DNA of 64,000 bases from contig QNGE01001019.1 in assembly GCA_008508345.1 (NCBI GenBank), forward strand, positions 64,294 through 128,293. Reading direction: 5' to 3'. The position numbers were made by a program, and so were the translations under genes. The notes beneath the pieces are model-generated. The model was given only the letters and a program-made list of their open reading frames with translations, had not been told where the DNA came from and made no database searches. The stretch comes from Paragonimus westermani. Lineage: Eukaryota > Platyhelminthes > Trematoda > Plagiorchiida > Troglotrematidae. Shown piece by piece: positions 1 to 13,900 of this stretch (positions within the stretch are counted from its first letter, which is position 1; each line of letters starts with the position of its first letter).

Positions 1-2
1 GT

Positions 3-1606
3 CACCAAAAGGCAATCAGCCACGTTTCGCGGACACTGTTACCTGCCGAGAGAAATCATAGTCAGATAGAGAAAGAAGGTTTGGCTTTAATTTTCGCCAT
101 TAAAAGATTCCATAGGATGTTGCACGGCCGCCCGTTTACATTGTGCACGGACCATAAGCCCCTGTTATGCATACTCGCCCCACCCAAGGGTATACCTGTT
201 CACACGGCTAACCGACTTCAACGTTGGGCCACATTACCAATCGGTTACGATTTTGTCCTCAAATATATCCCGACGAAGCGTTTTGGTCACGCGGACGCCT
301 TTTCCAGGCTGATTGCGCATAAGTCGTCTAACCATCCAAGTGAGGACGTGGTCATTTCCTCTGTAGAGGTTGACGCTGACGTAAAATACGTGTTTTGAGT
401 CCATCAGGAATTTGCCTGTCACTTCTACTATGATCCGGCGTGCCACTCAATCGGACCCTGTCTTGCAAGCGATAAAGTATTATTTACGCACGGGCTGGCC
501 CGAAGAGATATGTGCAATTTACAAACCATACTACCAACGGCGGGATGCTCTAACGGTTGTGGACGGGTGTTTAATGTTAGCGGATCGTATAGTGATACCA
601 CAAATCCTGAGAAAATGTGTTATACAAACGTTACATTGTGCACATCCCGGTATAAAACGTATGAAAGCTTTGGCACATAGTTACGCATATTGACCAGGGA
701 TCGATTCCGACGTTGAGAGCACGGTCGAGTCACGTGAACAGTGTGCACGTGCTGCAAAAGTACCTGTCAAGGCTGAGTTGCACTCCTGGCCTCTACCAGA
801 TGGCCCATGGAAAAGAGTCCATGCCGACTTTGCTGGTCCACTCAATGACCAATACTTTCTCATCCTCGTAGATGTCTTTTCTAAATAGCCGGAGATCGTT
901 CCAATAAGCACAATTTCCACGATAACTACTATTTCGTGTCTAAGTCGCACATTTGCTCTGTTCGGTTTTCCAAAAACGCTTGTGACTGACAATGGTACAC
1001 AGTTCACTTCAACACAGTTTTCACAATTTTGTAAATCATTCGCTATAGAGCATGTCCGCAGTCCTCCATAACATCCTCAATCTAACGGACAAGCAGAACG
1101 TTTTATGGATACATTCAAAAAAGGCTCTTCACAAATTGGAGGGGGAAGGAAGAATGTGTGAAATTTTAGACACCTTTTTGCGTACCTACCGTTCTACACC
1201 TAATGCAGCCGTACCAGATGGAGTTTCACCAGCTGAAGTTTTTCTTGGGCGGCGAATGAGAACAGCACTGGATGCCATGCTTCCCGTCAAGCGGGCGGGT
1301 CAACGCAACATCAAGATGCAGAAGCAATTTAACCAACATCATCGAGCTAAGGCTCGAGAATTCCATACAGGTGACCCAGTATTTGTTCTAAAATTTCATG
1401 GCCATGGGTGTAACTGGGTGCCGGGAACTGTGACTCAGCGTCGAGGTCATGTGTTATATGAACTCACCGTCCACGGCAAGAAGGAGACTCATCAAACAAA
1501 CCACATCAGACAACGAGATTCCAACATCTGCGACAAACCGGAAGACATCAGTGAATTACCTCTCGATATTCTGTTAGATACGTTCGAACTGTCAACACAC
1601 GACTGA
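3..1606 (+). mobile_element. Ty3/gypsy pol, 3' part (RNase H and integrase), decayed
   Basis: Reading starts in frame at base 3, with the end of reverse transcriptase running into RNase H. Visible are the Glu of IEKEGLALIFA, the Asp of CTDHKPL and the Asp of HADAFSRL, so the RNase H core residues are present. The frame breaks near 398-412. The integrase follows: an H2C2-like zinc finger (HPGIKRMKALAH, with its first Cys apparently replaced by Arg), then the DDE core with Asp at 823 (HADFAGP), Asp at 988 (TDNGTQF) and Glu at 1096 (NGQAERF). Stops at 691, 886 and 1069 and a frameshift at the A-run near 1115 break it. After the shift, 1117-1606 is open and holds the integrase C-terminus with a GPY/F-like stretch (NWVPGTVTQRRGHVLYELTV). 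The element would insert DNA copies of itself; this copy cannot make one protein. The 5' part lies left of the window. Confidence 0.95.
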
Positions 1607-1738
1607 GAGTAACACGGAAGAAAACGTGGTACGAGAAAACCCTATCATTGAAACACGTCACTCACGACGAACTCGGGCTCCAATAAAGCGTCTCAACGTG
1701 GACCCTACTAAAAGGTCGTACGAATAGTGTTCATCTTA

Positions 1739-1749
1739 ACAGAGGAGGG
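1739..1749 (+). other. Polypurine tract of the gypsy element
   Basis: A purine-rich run, AACAGAGGAGGG-like, sits directly before the TGTTGG start of the LTR. This is where the primer for plus-strand DNA synthesis of an LTR element is expected. Position and composition are seen; the role is inferred from the family. Confidence 0.7.
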
Positions 1750-2018
1750 TGTTGGACCGGAATCGGACAGGCAGTCTCGCGCTTGCACGCCCACGCAATC
1801 ACGCGTCATAACTTATGCCAGATAAGTCATGCTACAAATTAACCAATCACGTGTACTAGCGCTTGCCGATTCGTCAGTTAGTTATTGATCGGTTGTCTTT
1901 GATTATTCATTTTTATATGTCTGTACTACGTAACCAATCGATACATCTTGTACTTGAGTCTTACCAACTCGTTCCCCTTACCCACGGGACGATTTAACAC
2001 CAGCAATGGGTGCCAACA
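1750..2018 (+). repeat. Probable 3' LTR of the gypsy element
   Basis: The 269-bp stretch begins TGTTGG and ends CCAACA, a perfect 6-bp terminal inverted repeat of the TG...CA type used by LTR elements. It follows a polypurine tract and comes about 140 bp after the pol stop codon. No second LTR copy is in the window to compare with, so the right border rests on the inverted termini alone. A small open frame at 2010-2213 straddling the border has no recognisable product. Confidence 0.7.
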
Positions 2019-4858
2019 CGGTTGCTGCCACCAATACCGGATTATAGAAGCGATAACCAGGATCAGCAGAAATTAGATCAAATGGTCATTGATGAAGTTT
2101 GGCAAAAGCCGGAAAGGACGCGCGAATTTATGCAGTTGTCGGTTACCCGCAATGAAGATAGTCACTGTTACTTCACGTGTACTGTAAACAATGCGTTACT
2201 ACCCACGCGATGAACATACTTCCAATAAGTCTCATCTTCCTATTATTTTTGTGAACCTGTAGGAGTTGCGTAACGATACTGAGATCGGGCCTCCTGACGC
2301 ACCTACCTAATAGTGAGTTATCTATTTTTCAATTCTATCGGCTAGCGAGACATACAACTTTGTAGGAGAATTGGAAGAATGCTTCTATGTTAACAGAACA
2401 GGCCAAGTTGTAATTGTTTACACTTCGAATCATTGACAGAAACGCTTATGCGCAGCGTGGGTCATATGTAGACCCCCAATGATCCTAGAGGAGAATTCTA
2501 GGGTTGTTGCAATGTTAACAGTATTCGAGCAGCTCAATTGTGAAAAATTCGATCAGAGGGGAGTTGCACTGTGTTCGTCCGCCAGCTGTATCGGTCGCCT
2601 AAAATGACGAGGTAAAGCGATCGTCACGATCTAACCATAGCCTGTTGTGGACTAAAACGCCAGCAAGATACACTAAATTCAATCAGAAAGCGTGTAGACT
2701 TTTGCTGAAGAGAAACAAGGGACGTCACCCTAATAATCTAATCGGGCCTTGAAACAGTGTGTTCGTTGAACAAATTCTTGATAAAGACTATGGCGTTAAT
2801 CCCACACAAGACGTTTATACAACTGATAGAATTGTGGTAAATCACTGAGAAGTGGTTACGCAATCGAAAGATATTCACCACACAATTGATTACTCCGTCA
2901 GACTGTTTATAAAAATTGCCAGCAGAAAGTCGCATTACCAGGCTACATTCACACTCAACCTTGTGATTTGTGCGGCATCGATCAACCAGCCAGTCAGCCA
3001 CTGAATTGCCGTTGACCAAGGTTGCATGTGCAAACTTCGCCACCATCGTACAAAATAGCACCTATCCTGAATTTCTCACGTGCGTTCAACCCACATTCAG
3101 GTGTCCGAACGCATTCATTGCGGTTCACCTAGCCCACGAGAAGCAGTTAGCTGAACAACGGTAGAAGCACGGAACATTGCAGCCCGTCATTCGTGGATGA
3201 TCCCCCATAGAATTATCCTTATCCCTTCTCGGTCAAGGACATCATTTTTTTCACATCAATGTAACGCGGATCGCAACTGTTGCCAGCGTGTCTCCAAATT
3301 TTTGATATCAGACCCTACTCATGACCACACTTTTGCAGTTTGTTACATGTTCATGACAAACTTCTTTTTTGGATGAAAACGAATAGATACGAGGTGATAA
3401 AATTGTATCACCATGTACTGACTCCATGGACGCCGACTCTTGGGTTATTCCCCTCCAACAATGATGACTCGCCAGTTGAGTGGATAGATTATGCTTGTTT
3501 GCAACTTGAAACAAATCAATCAACAGTCGGTTTGTTCCCCAGATCACATAAAGTCAGCTGTATGGTTCTGACGGACGTCTCCAAAAATGATCATCCGTCG
3601 GTTTCTAAAACTAAGTAGGAACTTTTAAAGAAATGTCTGTTTGGACAAGATGCGACGAAACATATGAGCGTCAAAACCAACTCAATCAAGACAGGCAAAC
3701 TAGCCTTACTATGCAACTAACGTGAGTGCACAAAATTAACACGTTTGTGCGGAAAGAAAACTCCTTTACTCCATACCTGCCGAATTTTCCTAATTTATTT
3801 TGTCCTCAGTTCCTGATGTTTGCAAGAAAACATATTATCAGATGTGAATATTTATTTCGCCAAGATAAAAGTTTGATACAATGGTCTTGTGACAGCAAGC
3901 ATTTACATGGAGTAATATAAAAAGCGAAAAGGAATTAAAAACTCCGCGAAGAAATGTTATCGCGAAGCTAGTGCCGTGCCAGTTAGCTCACGTATACTCC
4001 ATCAAGGGTACTGATAAGAATGCCACACAAAAGAGGCACATGATCTTAGTATCATCAAAAATAAAAGCTAGGTATGCAAAATGCATCATGAGAAATTATG
4101 TTCTCGTTTTCTGACTCTGTCGAATCACCCCCAACTGATAATCCAAGGAAGCTATGCGCGTTTTGATCGACTCGAGCTGTGGATTAGAAAGAGCAATATG
4201 TCAAACGCTGTGGAAAGTCAATTAGTATAATAAGTGCAGAGAGAAGGGAGACTTAGGGAAACACGCATGAGCGACTATATTTGGAATAAGTGTGGTGACA
4301 TTCATAAATACTCTGATACGAAACCACCTAATGAACAGAAAAATTGTCACTGCCCTGAGAGGGCTTTCTGTTTCACGTGGAATGCGCCAGGAATCCAAAC
4401 AAAAAGTCTCTGAGAGTAGTAGATTATGCGAAACAATGTATTATACGAAATCAGGATATTCAAGCGAAAGATAACGGATAAGGATTTTGCTTAATTTCAC
4501 CGAACTTAATTTCGCAACACAATAAATGGGGACGATTAAATCAGTTTAAATACAGCAACGAAGATGTATAAACGTGAAAATGAGACGATACGAATTTCGT
4601 ATCACGCCGGTTTTAATTTCGACATCTGTTGTCGAGTGCGCATACCCTGGTAAACTACAAGTATGACGAAAAGGAAAATCTCAACAAAGACGGACGTCTA
4701 GCTTGATGAACCGTCACCATGTGAATGAGTCAAGATCTGTAGCGTACGGGCAAATACATCGGTGTGATAATACGTACATCAAAATTGAGGGTAGGGCAGG
4801 TCAAGAACCTGAAGTTCCAACTGGAGCGCACGCATAACTTACACAAGAAGTAACTTAC
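2019..4858. other. Non-coding stretch, no recognised feature
   Basis: AT-rich sequence with only short, unrecognised open frames on both strands. The terminal coding exon and 3' UTR of the minus-strand synthetase should lie here or further left beyond the gypsy element, but I could not identify a peptide that would finish the protein. Confidence 0.5.
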
Positions 4859-4990
4859 TTTATGATGCACCGCCTTGAGTTGTTGTTCCGAAACAACCTG
4901 GCTGAGTTGATGTGTAAGCTGCTCTTTTCGCTTGGTTTGTGCATGCAGTCGCCGTTCCAACTCTTGTTCAGTCCAATTTAAGTCAAATGC
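4859..4990 (-). CDS. VARS: VARS exon 16 seen: C-terminal coiled coil
   Basis: Acceptor CTACTATTCAG, donor AAA|GTAAGT, 44 codons in phase 0. It encodes [20 protein letters not shown] and [20 protein letters not shown], a charged helix matching the ValRS C-terminal coiled coil that contacts the tRNA elbow. The donor shows that the gene goes on to at least one more exon, not located. Confidence 0.85.
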
Positions 4991-7900
4991 CTGAATAGTA
5001 GACAAGAAAACGAGGTTGTGAGAAGGCACGGAAGTAGGTGCGATGAACGGAACGAGGGCTAGATGACTAGAGTATAGATCAGAAATGTGGAAATCAGTAG
5101 TCGATACTCATAGGCAGATACGGCGGAATTATGGCGCCTGAATGTGAAAACCGTGGTGGGAATATTGTTCTTGGAACAAATAGCATGGAAGAACAATAAA
5201 ACAAACCACAAAAAATGGCAAACAGGTGAATCAAATAATACGGTGGCAGTGAATAGAAAAGGCTAACTTGAAAAAATATCAGAGCGATCGTTCTGAAAGA
5301 TCAACAAAAGCTTGGACATAACTCCCGGAGCACCTGAACGCAGATGGTAGTGGTCTTCAGTCAGAACAGAACGAGTGGTAGCACTCCTGGCAAACGAATA
5401 AAAAATCCGTTCATGTTATGATTTAGCATCGATTTCTACATGCATACCTAAGTAGTCCGCGCCATCCGTCACTTATCTGGCGATGTATATTACCAATAAT
5501 CGAAATAACTGTTCCAGTTGCTTTAGCGCAGAAAATATCCACTATATGTAAACAAAGCCTCGGCATAATATACGATAAAGACTCAATATCCGAGCCAACA
5601 TACGTAAGGGTGGTTATACGATGGACAAATCAACTTAGAATGCGTAGTGTGGCTATGAATGATGAGACGGAACCTTATCAGAGACAATGGGAACATCCTT
5701 AGACGACTGAACGTGGTCTGTCATTAATCGATACATTTCAATGGGAGGAACATTAATACGAATCACACACAAAACGATTTAAAAAGGATTTGTTGAATTC
5801 TCATCAAAATGAGATCAAAAATCACACTAGGACTATCAGTTTACGATCTACGCAACGTATACTGGTTCGAAAAAAATAGTATGAACAAGAAATAATGTTG
5901 TGAGATGTTGAGGTTTTGTGTGCTCTTTTCAATCATAAGCGTAAAACACTAGGACGTATGTAAAACGTGTGTGAGAAAAACTGGTCATAAGTGGGCTATC
6001 TACTGGGGGAAGGAATGTTATCCGTTCTCGGGTAGACGAACTGTCGGAGTCAACAGTTTATACAAGTAGACAGCCGGATGGCGAATACCGATATACAGTG
6101 CTTTGGAAAACGGGCACAATTTGGGAGTCCACCTTGGGCGAGTTGACCGGGCCAATGATGTGATCAGTCTCTATGATGTCTTACAATGGATGTGGTCTGG
6201 TTTCGATTCGCACCGCCTGTGTGTTCATCGCGCACACCAGTTGGGCATATATTGACCCATTGTTTGTTGCAACGGCCAAGCGGTTCTACCGATAGAGAAG
6301 ACATCGAAGCTGCATGTGAACCGATAAATTTTATGAGACAAAACAGTTCGGTAGGATACGATTATGAACAAGTCCTCGAATACGTCGATTTGAAGAGAGT
6401 AAACGCAATTCAGCTGCGGAATATAGGCAAACCAAGGCAGACAGTAAGTTCCAACTTAATTCTGTTGTGATGTGAGCACATTTATAAAATAAGTGCGTCA
6501 TGGGAACCGTCTGTATATCAGCCTTCAGTGACTTATTTTTTCTATAAATATAGAGGTCCATATCAGCACAATAGATCGATGCCTATGAAAAAAGATGGTT
6601 GAAGATCTATAAAAATAGTTGATGTGCATGAGGATCCAACAGGTAATGATAGCAGAATGAGTGAATCGAAGTTCTACCTCGTCCGCTGCAAGAGATCGCA
6701 TGAAAACAGGTATCGCTGCAGACTCAGACAACACGCTTGATTTGTTCTTTGACGTAATCTTGAATGCTCGTGGCTCTCCGAAGTAATGTTAATCAATACT
6801 CGCCGTCCGGCTCTATGTATGCATACACTGTTGATTCAAGTATTTCACCTGCCTGGGAACTGATAACATTAGGTTCGCTTCTATGAAACCTAATTGTAAG
6901 TGGTTCGATTGTTGTCGGAACTCGCTTGTTACATATATAATCTAATATTTTACGTCCGCGACAGAAAAGAGCAAACGAAATGCATAGGTATAGGGAGTTC
7001 TTTCACCACTGCTTATCTGTTTTAGTAAATAATGTTAGCAATATAAAGCCTTGTGCCTGTGTTCAACTGTGAAATTGATGTCGTAATGAAGATCAGCTTG
7101 GTTACAGTCCATCCAGAGTTACGGATCCAAAACACAAGCGACATTTTATACAGTTGTCTACCTCCGAATCAACGATAAGACACCAGCGAGACTTCGGCGC
7201 CACTGGGAAGCAGATACCGTGCGGGGGCAACAACGATGGATCACACACCGGCGAAATCCGGGTCAATGAGGTCAAAACCTCCAATTCGTCTGGATGTGCG
7301 GAATGGTTTATTTCGTGCGATAGGTAACACAAATGTTTTGGACTGGTCGTGTCAGAAACCTGGCGCAAAATAGGTCGCCAAGCGTTCACAGAAGCAACTG
7401 TGTCCAAAAGGTTGGCCATGCTCTGGCGTAGTTCCAGTTCACGGTCGACCACCCCGAGGAACCTAAACTGAACAGAAAGAGTTAAATGTTCAAACGTGTA
7501 TGTCATTTGTGAGCGGTTAGCGGTTCTCGGCAGCAGATAAGCGGTCCTTAGGAAAGCCAAATAGTCGGTTCTACGGCGTGAAGCGCGTAAGGGACCGAGC
7601 AGCAATCTTCCTCTGGAAGTGTGCATAACATAAGTCAGCTCTCATGACTTCCGAAAATGAAACTTTCAACGCTTTTATCAATGTTTTATGTTGTGCTCCA
7701 CTAGATTATATGTGGACTGCTACAGGGATGTCAGACAAATAAGATGTTGCAAAAGTACCAGTAAGTGGTGGCAAGTTTACAACGTATAAAGTAAATGTAA
7801 ATGCGTCAACAAGCCGCATTACGGTACGGCACTTATATTTATTAAATCAAAAGCTTACATTAACAAAGAAACCAATATACGTTTAGTGACACGAATGATC

Positions 7901-10900
7901 GACTAATCAGTGGACATCACAGGATTGTGGTTACTCTAACTGAACGAAGTTAGTTATTCAAATATTCTGGGGGTCCTCATGTACGTGACAAGAAAGTATA
8001 ACACATACAAACGAGATAATGTACACTTGTAGTACTTGCCCTGTTCCTTATGCACACAAACGTACCGTAGTGTACACAGCAAAATCTACACTTACCCAAC
8101 TGGCACAACTTATTCTAATAACCGGTGATTCGACTGAAAGTACTGGTGAAAGTCTATGTACCATTGAGAGGAATATTCGGTGGAGTAAGCCCGTTATTCG
8201 GCAGCAAAAAAGAATGGAGTAAACATGACAAGAACACTGTACCCAATTTATCGAAGGAAAGGGCTGCAGAGAAAGACTTGTACTTTCCGATCCATTCTCC
8301 GGCGCAGCAGCCAGGCGTAATCCTTGCCAAACTACCTCGGTCACATGAGGCATTACTGGATGGAGTAGATGAAGAGCAGTCAACAAACTGGCATAGAAGA
8401 CATTGAATCCATTCGGTCGCGAACTGTCTGGGGTTATAGAAAAACCAGCCAAAAAGACAAGACTTGCAAAGGAAGGAAGAGTCGCTTACACGAATTCAAA
8501 TGCAGTGTGCGCCTGCAAATGAAAAACGGTAGGGTAGTGTTTGAAAAAAGATCAAATCAAGCCGGAAGGAAATTCTGCAAATGATTTCGCCTGTTTGCAC
8601 AATAGGAGTACAACAGTGCTTTAAACACTGAAACCGCGTCGCTCATAGAACAACAATGTTATGATAAAGCAGAAGGGCTCATTTGCCCCTCAGTGAAACT
8701 CTCCAGAACATGACGGAGATGAGGCCGCATTGTGTACGCACCGATGAACAAAGATGAGAGTCAGTAATCCACGGCTCACCAGGCGAAATCATCCCACTCG
8801 CGGTCCCAATAAAATAAAAGTGCATGTACACAGTCCGCACTGATTATACACGGTAGATCTAACGTAAGATTTAACGGCAGAACGTGAGAAACTCTTCAGT
8901 AATAGGAAACCAATGAAATCTAGGGTGACAGCTTTGGAAAGTCTGTGTCCGGAAAAAAATCCAGCCATCAATCGCTCAGCAAGAACAGTTACATGACGAA
9001 TAAAGAAAACGTGAGCAGCTGTGAAAAGTTTTTCTTGGGAAATAATGCTGAAATTTCCGGTTCCATACAAACCTGTCTGATGGGATTGAAAACGCCAAAC
9101 ATACTGCTCAGCTTAAGGTGCGCGTACGTGGAGTAAGCTCGAACTTCGATACAGCCCATGAGTTGCTTTGACTGATACCAACAGAAAGCGCTATTATAAA
9201 AGTACATACACGAAGCAATCTTCAGGTGTACTACCTTCTTAAAATATTACAATACACAAAATAAACCACCAAAGGTAGTGCATTTCAAATCCGCCAATTC
9301 TAAAGACGTGGTAGAAGTAGTGACGAGGACAGTCACCTGATCATGCCTCGAGGGATGAAACAGGGTGGGTTTCAACATGTGTTGTCGGAAGAAGTGTCGC
9401 CGTACAAAGAACAGGTCTACGTCTACGACATTCACTGATATAGTAGGAACACTGTGTTAGACAGAGCTCATACGAGACAGAACGGAACGCTCACGGAAAT
9501 GCAAATATTTTGGTAAATCACGAGCCCAAAGCGCATTCATGTCGGACGTTTAAGGTGGATTCACTATCAAATGTAGATGACATAAACTTGAAGTTTCGGC
9601 AAAGTAATCGGTTGATATATGAGAAACAAGGATACCTAATCACCTTCCACACAAAAATAAGACTACGAGAATGCTGACTGTGAAGTACAATTATGAGCAT
9701 TTTCATAAACACCGGGAAACCAAACCGACAGATACTAACATATTTCTGCGTGCCATGCGTAGTTTAGGGACTGAATTTTCTTTTCAAATCACTTATGTTC
9801 ACTTGCATGCCAGTCAGTTCAGTGTAGTTAACACTCCGAAGAGAGTTAGAGTATCGGGAAATGTTTAGCAGACACGTTAACACGAAGTATGGTGATCTGC
9901 TGCGGCCAAACTTTTATGCCGGTAACCTGGCAGTTAATGCGAAAAACTGACATTGATGAACATTACAGCCTAAAGGTTTGGGCAACTGTTTTTAAAAATA
10001 CACTATGGTTAAGTAACGAATATGCCTGATCGCTGCTTATTTAGAAGCCGGTATACACTTTGCCTCGTTCAGTTTGTCTAGCGACACTTCGAGATTTTCG
10101 CTAGACAAACCACATCAAGCATCACACCAATTCGTTGCCTATGACTTAGCTACACGAATGTTAGTTCAGTGAAATAAAAGTCACAATCTGTTTATTGTTT
10201 TATTATAATTAGACTAATTTATTGTACATGAACGTGGCTCACCGTCCATACTTGATTTAATGCAAAACCCGGATAACAAGAAAGAAGTAAGCCATGCCCT
10301 AAAGTATCCTAACACGGGCAAACGTACTTTCTGAAAATCTTCAGTACAGGCTCATCGACTGAGGTTACGGTATCAGCAACGAGATCCTCTGGATTCAGAT
10401 TTGCTACACTAGTGATATTTTGTTCAGGTCAGCTCAAATGAATAAAACAGTATATTCATATTACATACGTTACCGAGCCCCCCCCCCTTAACTTGAAGCC
10501 ATACCCCTAAGTTAAATTTTTCAGAGAAAACAGGAATCAAACGAACAATTAATTGCACTACTGTTTACCTTTCCTTCTGCATTTCAAAATTTCCAAATAA
10601 ACAGAACAAAAATCTTCAGTCCACCATAGGCGCAATTTCTGCACTCCTTTGTGCAACTCAAATGATGGACGGGCATCGGAATTGAACGAAGAATTGGTCT
10701 CTTGCAATCCGTCAACTAGATCGGGTGTCCAGGATAAACGAATCAGTTCAACCAGATTAGCCAATCGAGAAACGAGCCACAAGTCGGCTAAATGAAGAAC
10801 CTGTTTTAACAAACGACAGTGAAACAGTATTGAAAAAACAACCGAAAAGGGCCAGAGCTATAAATGAACCGTCTGGAAGCTACGCCCCGCTAGGAAGTGG

Positions 10901-13900
10901 TCAGGGGCTTAGAAAACCAACCATATGCACAAGTAGACAGAAAGATATGCAACATTATATCAACCACACCGTGGTCATTACAAAGTCTGCAGGTTTACTT
11001 GTTCATACATCGACAATGAAGCAAGGTATCTTACCCACAAACTGTTATTAAGCTTAGTGAAGAACTGTAGTGTAGGTAATACGTAAGCTAATGAGACTAC
11101 CTGCCTCAGGCGCATAAAAAATGAATTCCTTTTGCTGAAACAAGGTGAGAGTGGTCAGAAAGTCCATAGTATGAGGATCCAGCTATCTTTTTACTTTTCA
11201 TGTTACGCAAATCGCATCTTGTACATCAGCAAGTACAAGATTAATGCCTTTTGTTGATTGATTGACTCATTTGGACTCATTAGGAAGTTGGTTTTTAGAA
11301 GGTCAGTCTGCCATAAACGTACGACCAACACATACGGGGAAGGAACTTTTCGATGATGAAATAACTCACTGAAGTTAAAGACGGCCGATATTCGCTTGGA
11401 AACGGTCCACGCATTGGTCAACTCGTACAGCCAACAACTACAGGAAATTTCAGTGCTGTAAAACGCCGCTGTTTACAGGTTGACGACTGAAGGTAGATCA
11501 CTTAGTCGAGACTCTTGAACTCACTAAGGTAAGCGTTCAAACGATATAGCATGAAAAACCGGGCATGCTAAACTTTCCGGCCCAATGAATATCCAGAATA
11601 CTAAGATCGATGCTCGAGACGGATTGATGCATTTTAGTACCTGGCCGTTAGGAGTCTACAGGAGTGGTCGAACTGTTTTTGCTTGCGGACTGTAACAAAG
11701 CATGGAACGTAACTTCACGTTCGAAATGATGAAAGTGGATAGGAAATGACGTAACGGCGACGACAATGTGATAGTCCGTCACAGAAACACGTCGAACTTA
11801 AAGCATAGGCAAGAGAGAATACAATGACCATTTTTAGGGGACATTTCAGGAATTTCGACGGCCGTCTACCTAGGTGGCCGCCGGTTCATGCATCCTACGC
11901 TGATGTACTGGCTGCGTGAAACAATAAGAGAATAACCCTGTAGAATGTTGGTGAACCGTTCCCTATTTTGCACGGAAACTGTTCGGGCAATGCTTCTTGA
12001 GTTACAAAGGACGTCATCTGGGATTACAGTTTCGCCCAACTGACCCAATAACAATATTTGCCTGCCACAGTCCTCGGTGCTTCGTCATTGGAACTAAGAG
12101 TTGATGAGGAGGTGCATATGCAGTCAGCTAACTTAGGGTGGTTATAAATTCATAAATAAAAGCACTGGGTGGATAAAGGAGGGAAATTAATATTTCCATT
12201 ATGTTGGTAGTGATCACGTCGAAAAATGGTAACACCTTTTGCTATCGTTAAACCACAACCAAAGCGTAAACGTTTTGATAAGTGAAACGTTAAATACGTT
12301 ACCATAGAAAATGAGCAAAACGGTCAAGTGGAAGTCAAAATCTGTGCTAGTTTAAGAAGTCATGCAAATTGGCTCTGACGCAGTGCCCATGAGAATTTCG
12401 GGGCACAAAGTTTAGAAACACGTTACCGGGAAACAGTGTTACGAATAATGACTGGCAGCTTAAAACAGAAGCACCATCGGTTCATATATACAGAGCATTG
12501 TAGATGGAAGCCGAATTGTCTAGCGAGTGATGATAAATCCAGCAGGGGTTCAGTGACAGAAAAGAGCAACATGGGGATTCAATACAAAAAACATGAAGAA
12601 ACCCACTGTAATTAGGAGTGTATATGTATCCAAGTAGATAAGCGAGTAAAAACGATCACTCGCTGTACACATAACCACGCGGAATTACACATTTTGTAGG
12701 GTAATTTCAGCCGACTGAACGGCGATCAGCGCAACAATTTGCACCACAATACATGGAACCAGTTGCAGCAGTTAATCCTATAAAAATTGAAGCTTTTCAC
12801 ATCTTTTGTTCACTGATCTTTCAAAAACGTGAAACGCTTGCTCGATAAGTTCGTGATTGCGAATGACTGGTGTTTACAGATAAATTGAGATTAAAACTCA
12901 GTAATCGTGGTGATATTCGTATGCAGTGACGTGAGGAAAAAAACATCTAAGAAATATGCTGGGGGAAGCAAAGGGTCCGGCTATGTATCGAGAATCAATT
13001 GGATGAACAAGTGGAAGTGAAAGAAAGCTATCATAATAGTCCGTGATGGAACAGTTCACTGTTCGAAATATGACAATTCGACCTGCTCCACCCAAAGCCA
13101 ACTGTGCTGTGCAAAGTTTTGGTTTATTGAACTAAACAGATAAGGAGGACACTTTTGCTGAAGCACAGCATACGTCAAACCTGGTCAGGTAAAGTTGGTG
13201 GATGTATAAATACTAGTGGGCTTGGAAGTAATTACACATTGCGAAGATAAGTTAGTAAAAAAATATCGGATTCACTTAGGACAAGAGGTGTGATGAATAT
13301 GAAAGCAACTAGTCCCACCCAACAATCATGTAAAGGTAACTACAATTCGGTTGAAACTGACGTATGGGATACCTTCATTAATGAATGGGAAATACTCAAC
13401 CTCTTAACAATTGATTGCATATTTTTCGATTTCCCCGTGAAGGTATCGGAGATTGTATGCAACACGGATTTCACATCAACTTTTTCGACAGTCGCACAGT
13501 ATTCAGCTTTGTAAAAGGCCAAACACTGTTTGAAACGCCAACTGATTTGCATCATACACACACCTCTTACACATAAAAACCTACAAAGTTCGTTATCGGG
13601 CAGATACTGTCAGCTTATGCTTCGCCAGCTATCGACCAAAGTAACAGGTGGGCAATACGCTTGCAAACAGAAAACTAACACTCTGTTTATCAAACACTTC
13701 AGTGGCCTCTCTCCATATCGTCACGCTGAATAAAGGGTAGCAAGAAGTCTATGTCAACTTCAAGATTACTTCATCTCCGGGAGGAGCGCTCAAAGAACAA
13801 GTGACCAAAGTTGGTGAAAGCAAATCGAATAAGGAAGAAGCAATGTGTGTTGAATCAGTGCAACTGTGACACTCATTGACAAAACCAAATATATTAACTT

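Larger units (their letters stand above)
7468..10568. other. Two VARS introns either side of exon 14
   Basis: The parts at 7468-8242 and 8428-10568 hold no recognised gene. The second contains a perfect 12-bp inverted repeat (10072-10110) and a run of ten C at 10478-10487. Frames such as 8125-8406 on the plus strand are the reverse of exon 14. Confidence 0.6.

Noticed and set aside
10478..10487. Run of ten C (and eleven C at 23809-23819) as a possible structural signal
   Set aside because: Such short homopolymers are common and nothing else around them suggests a function.
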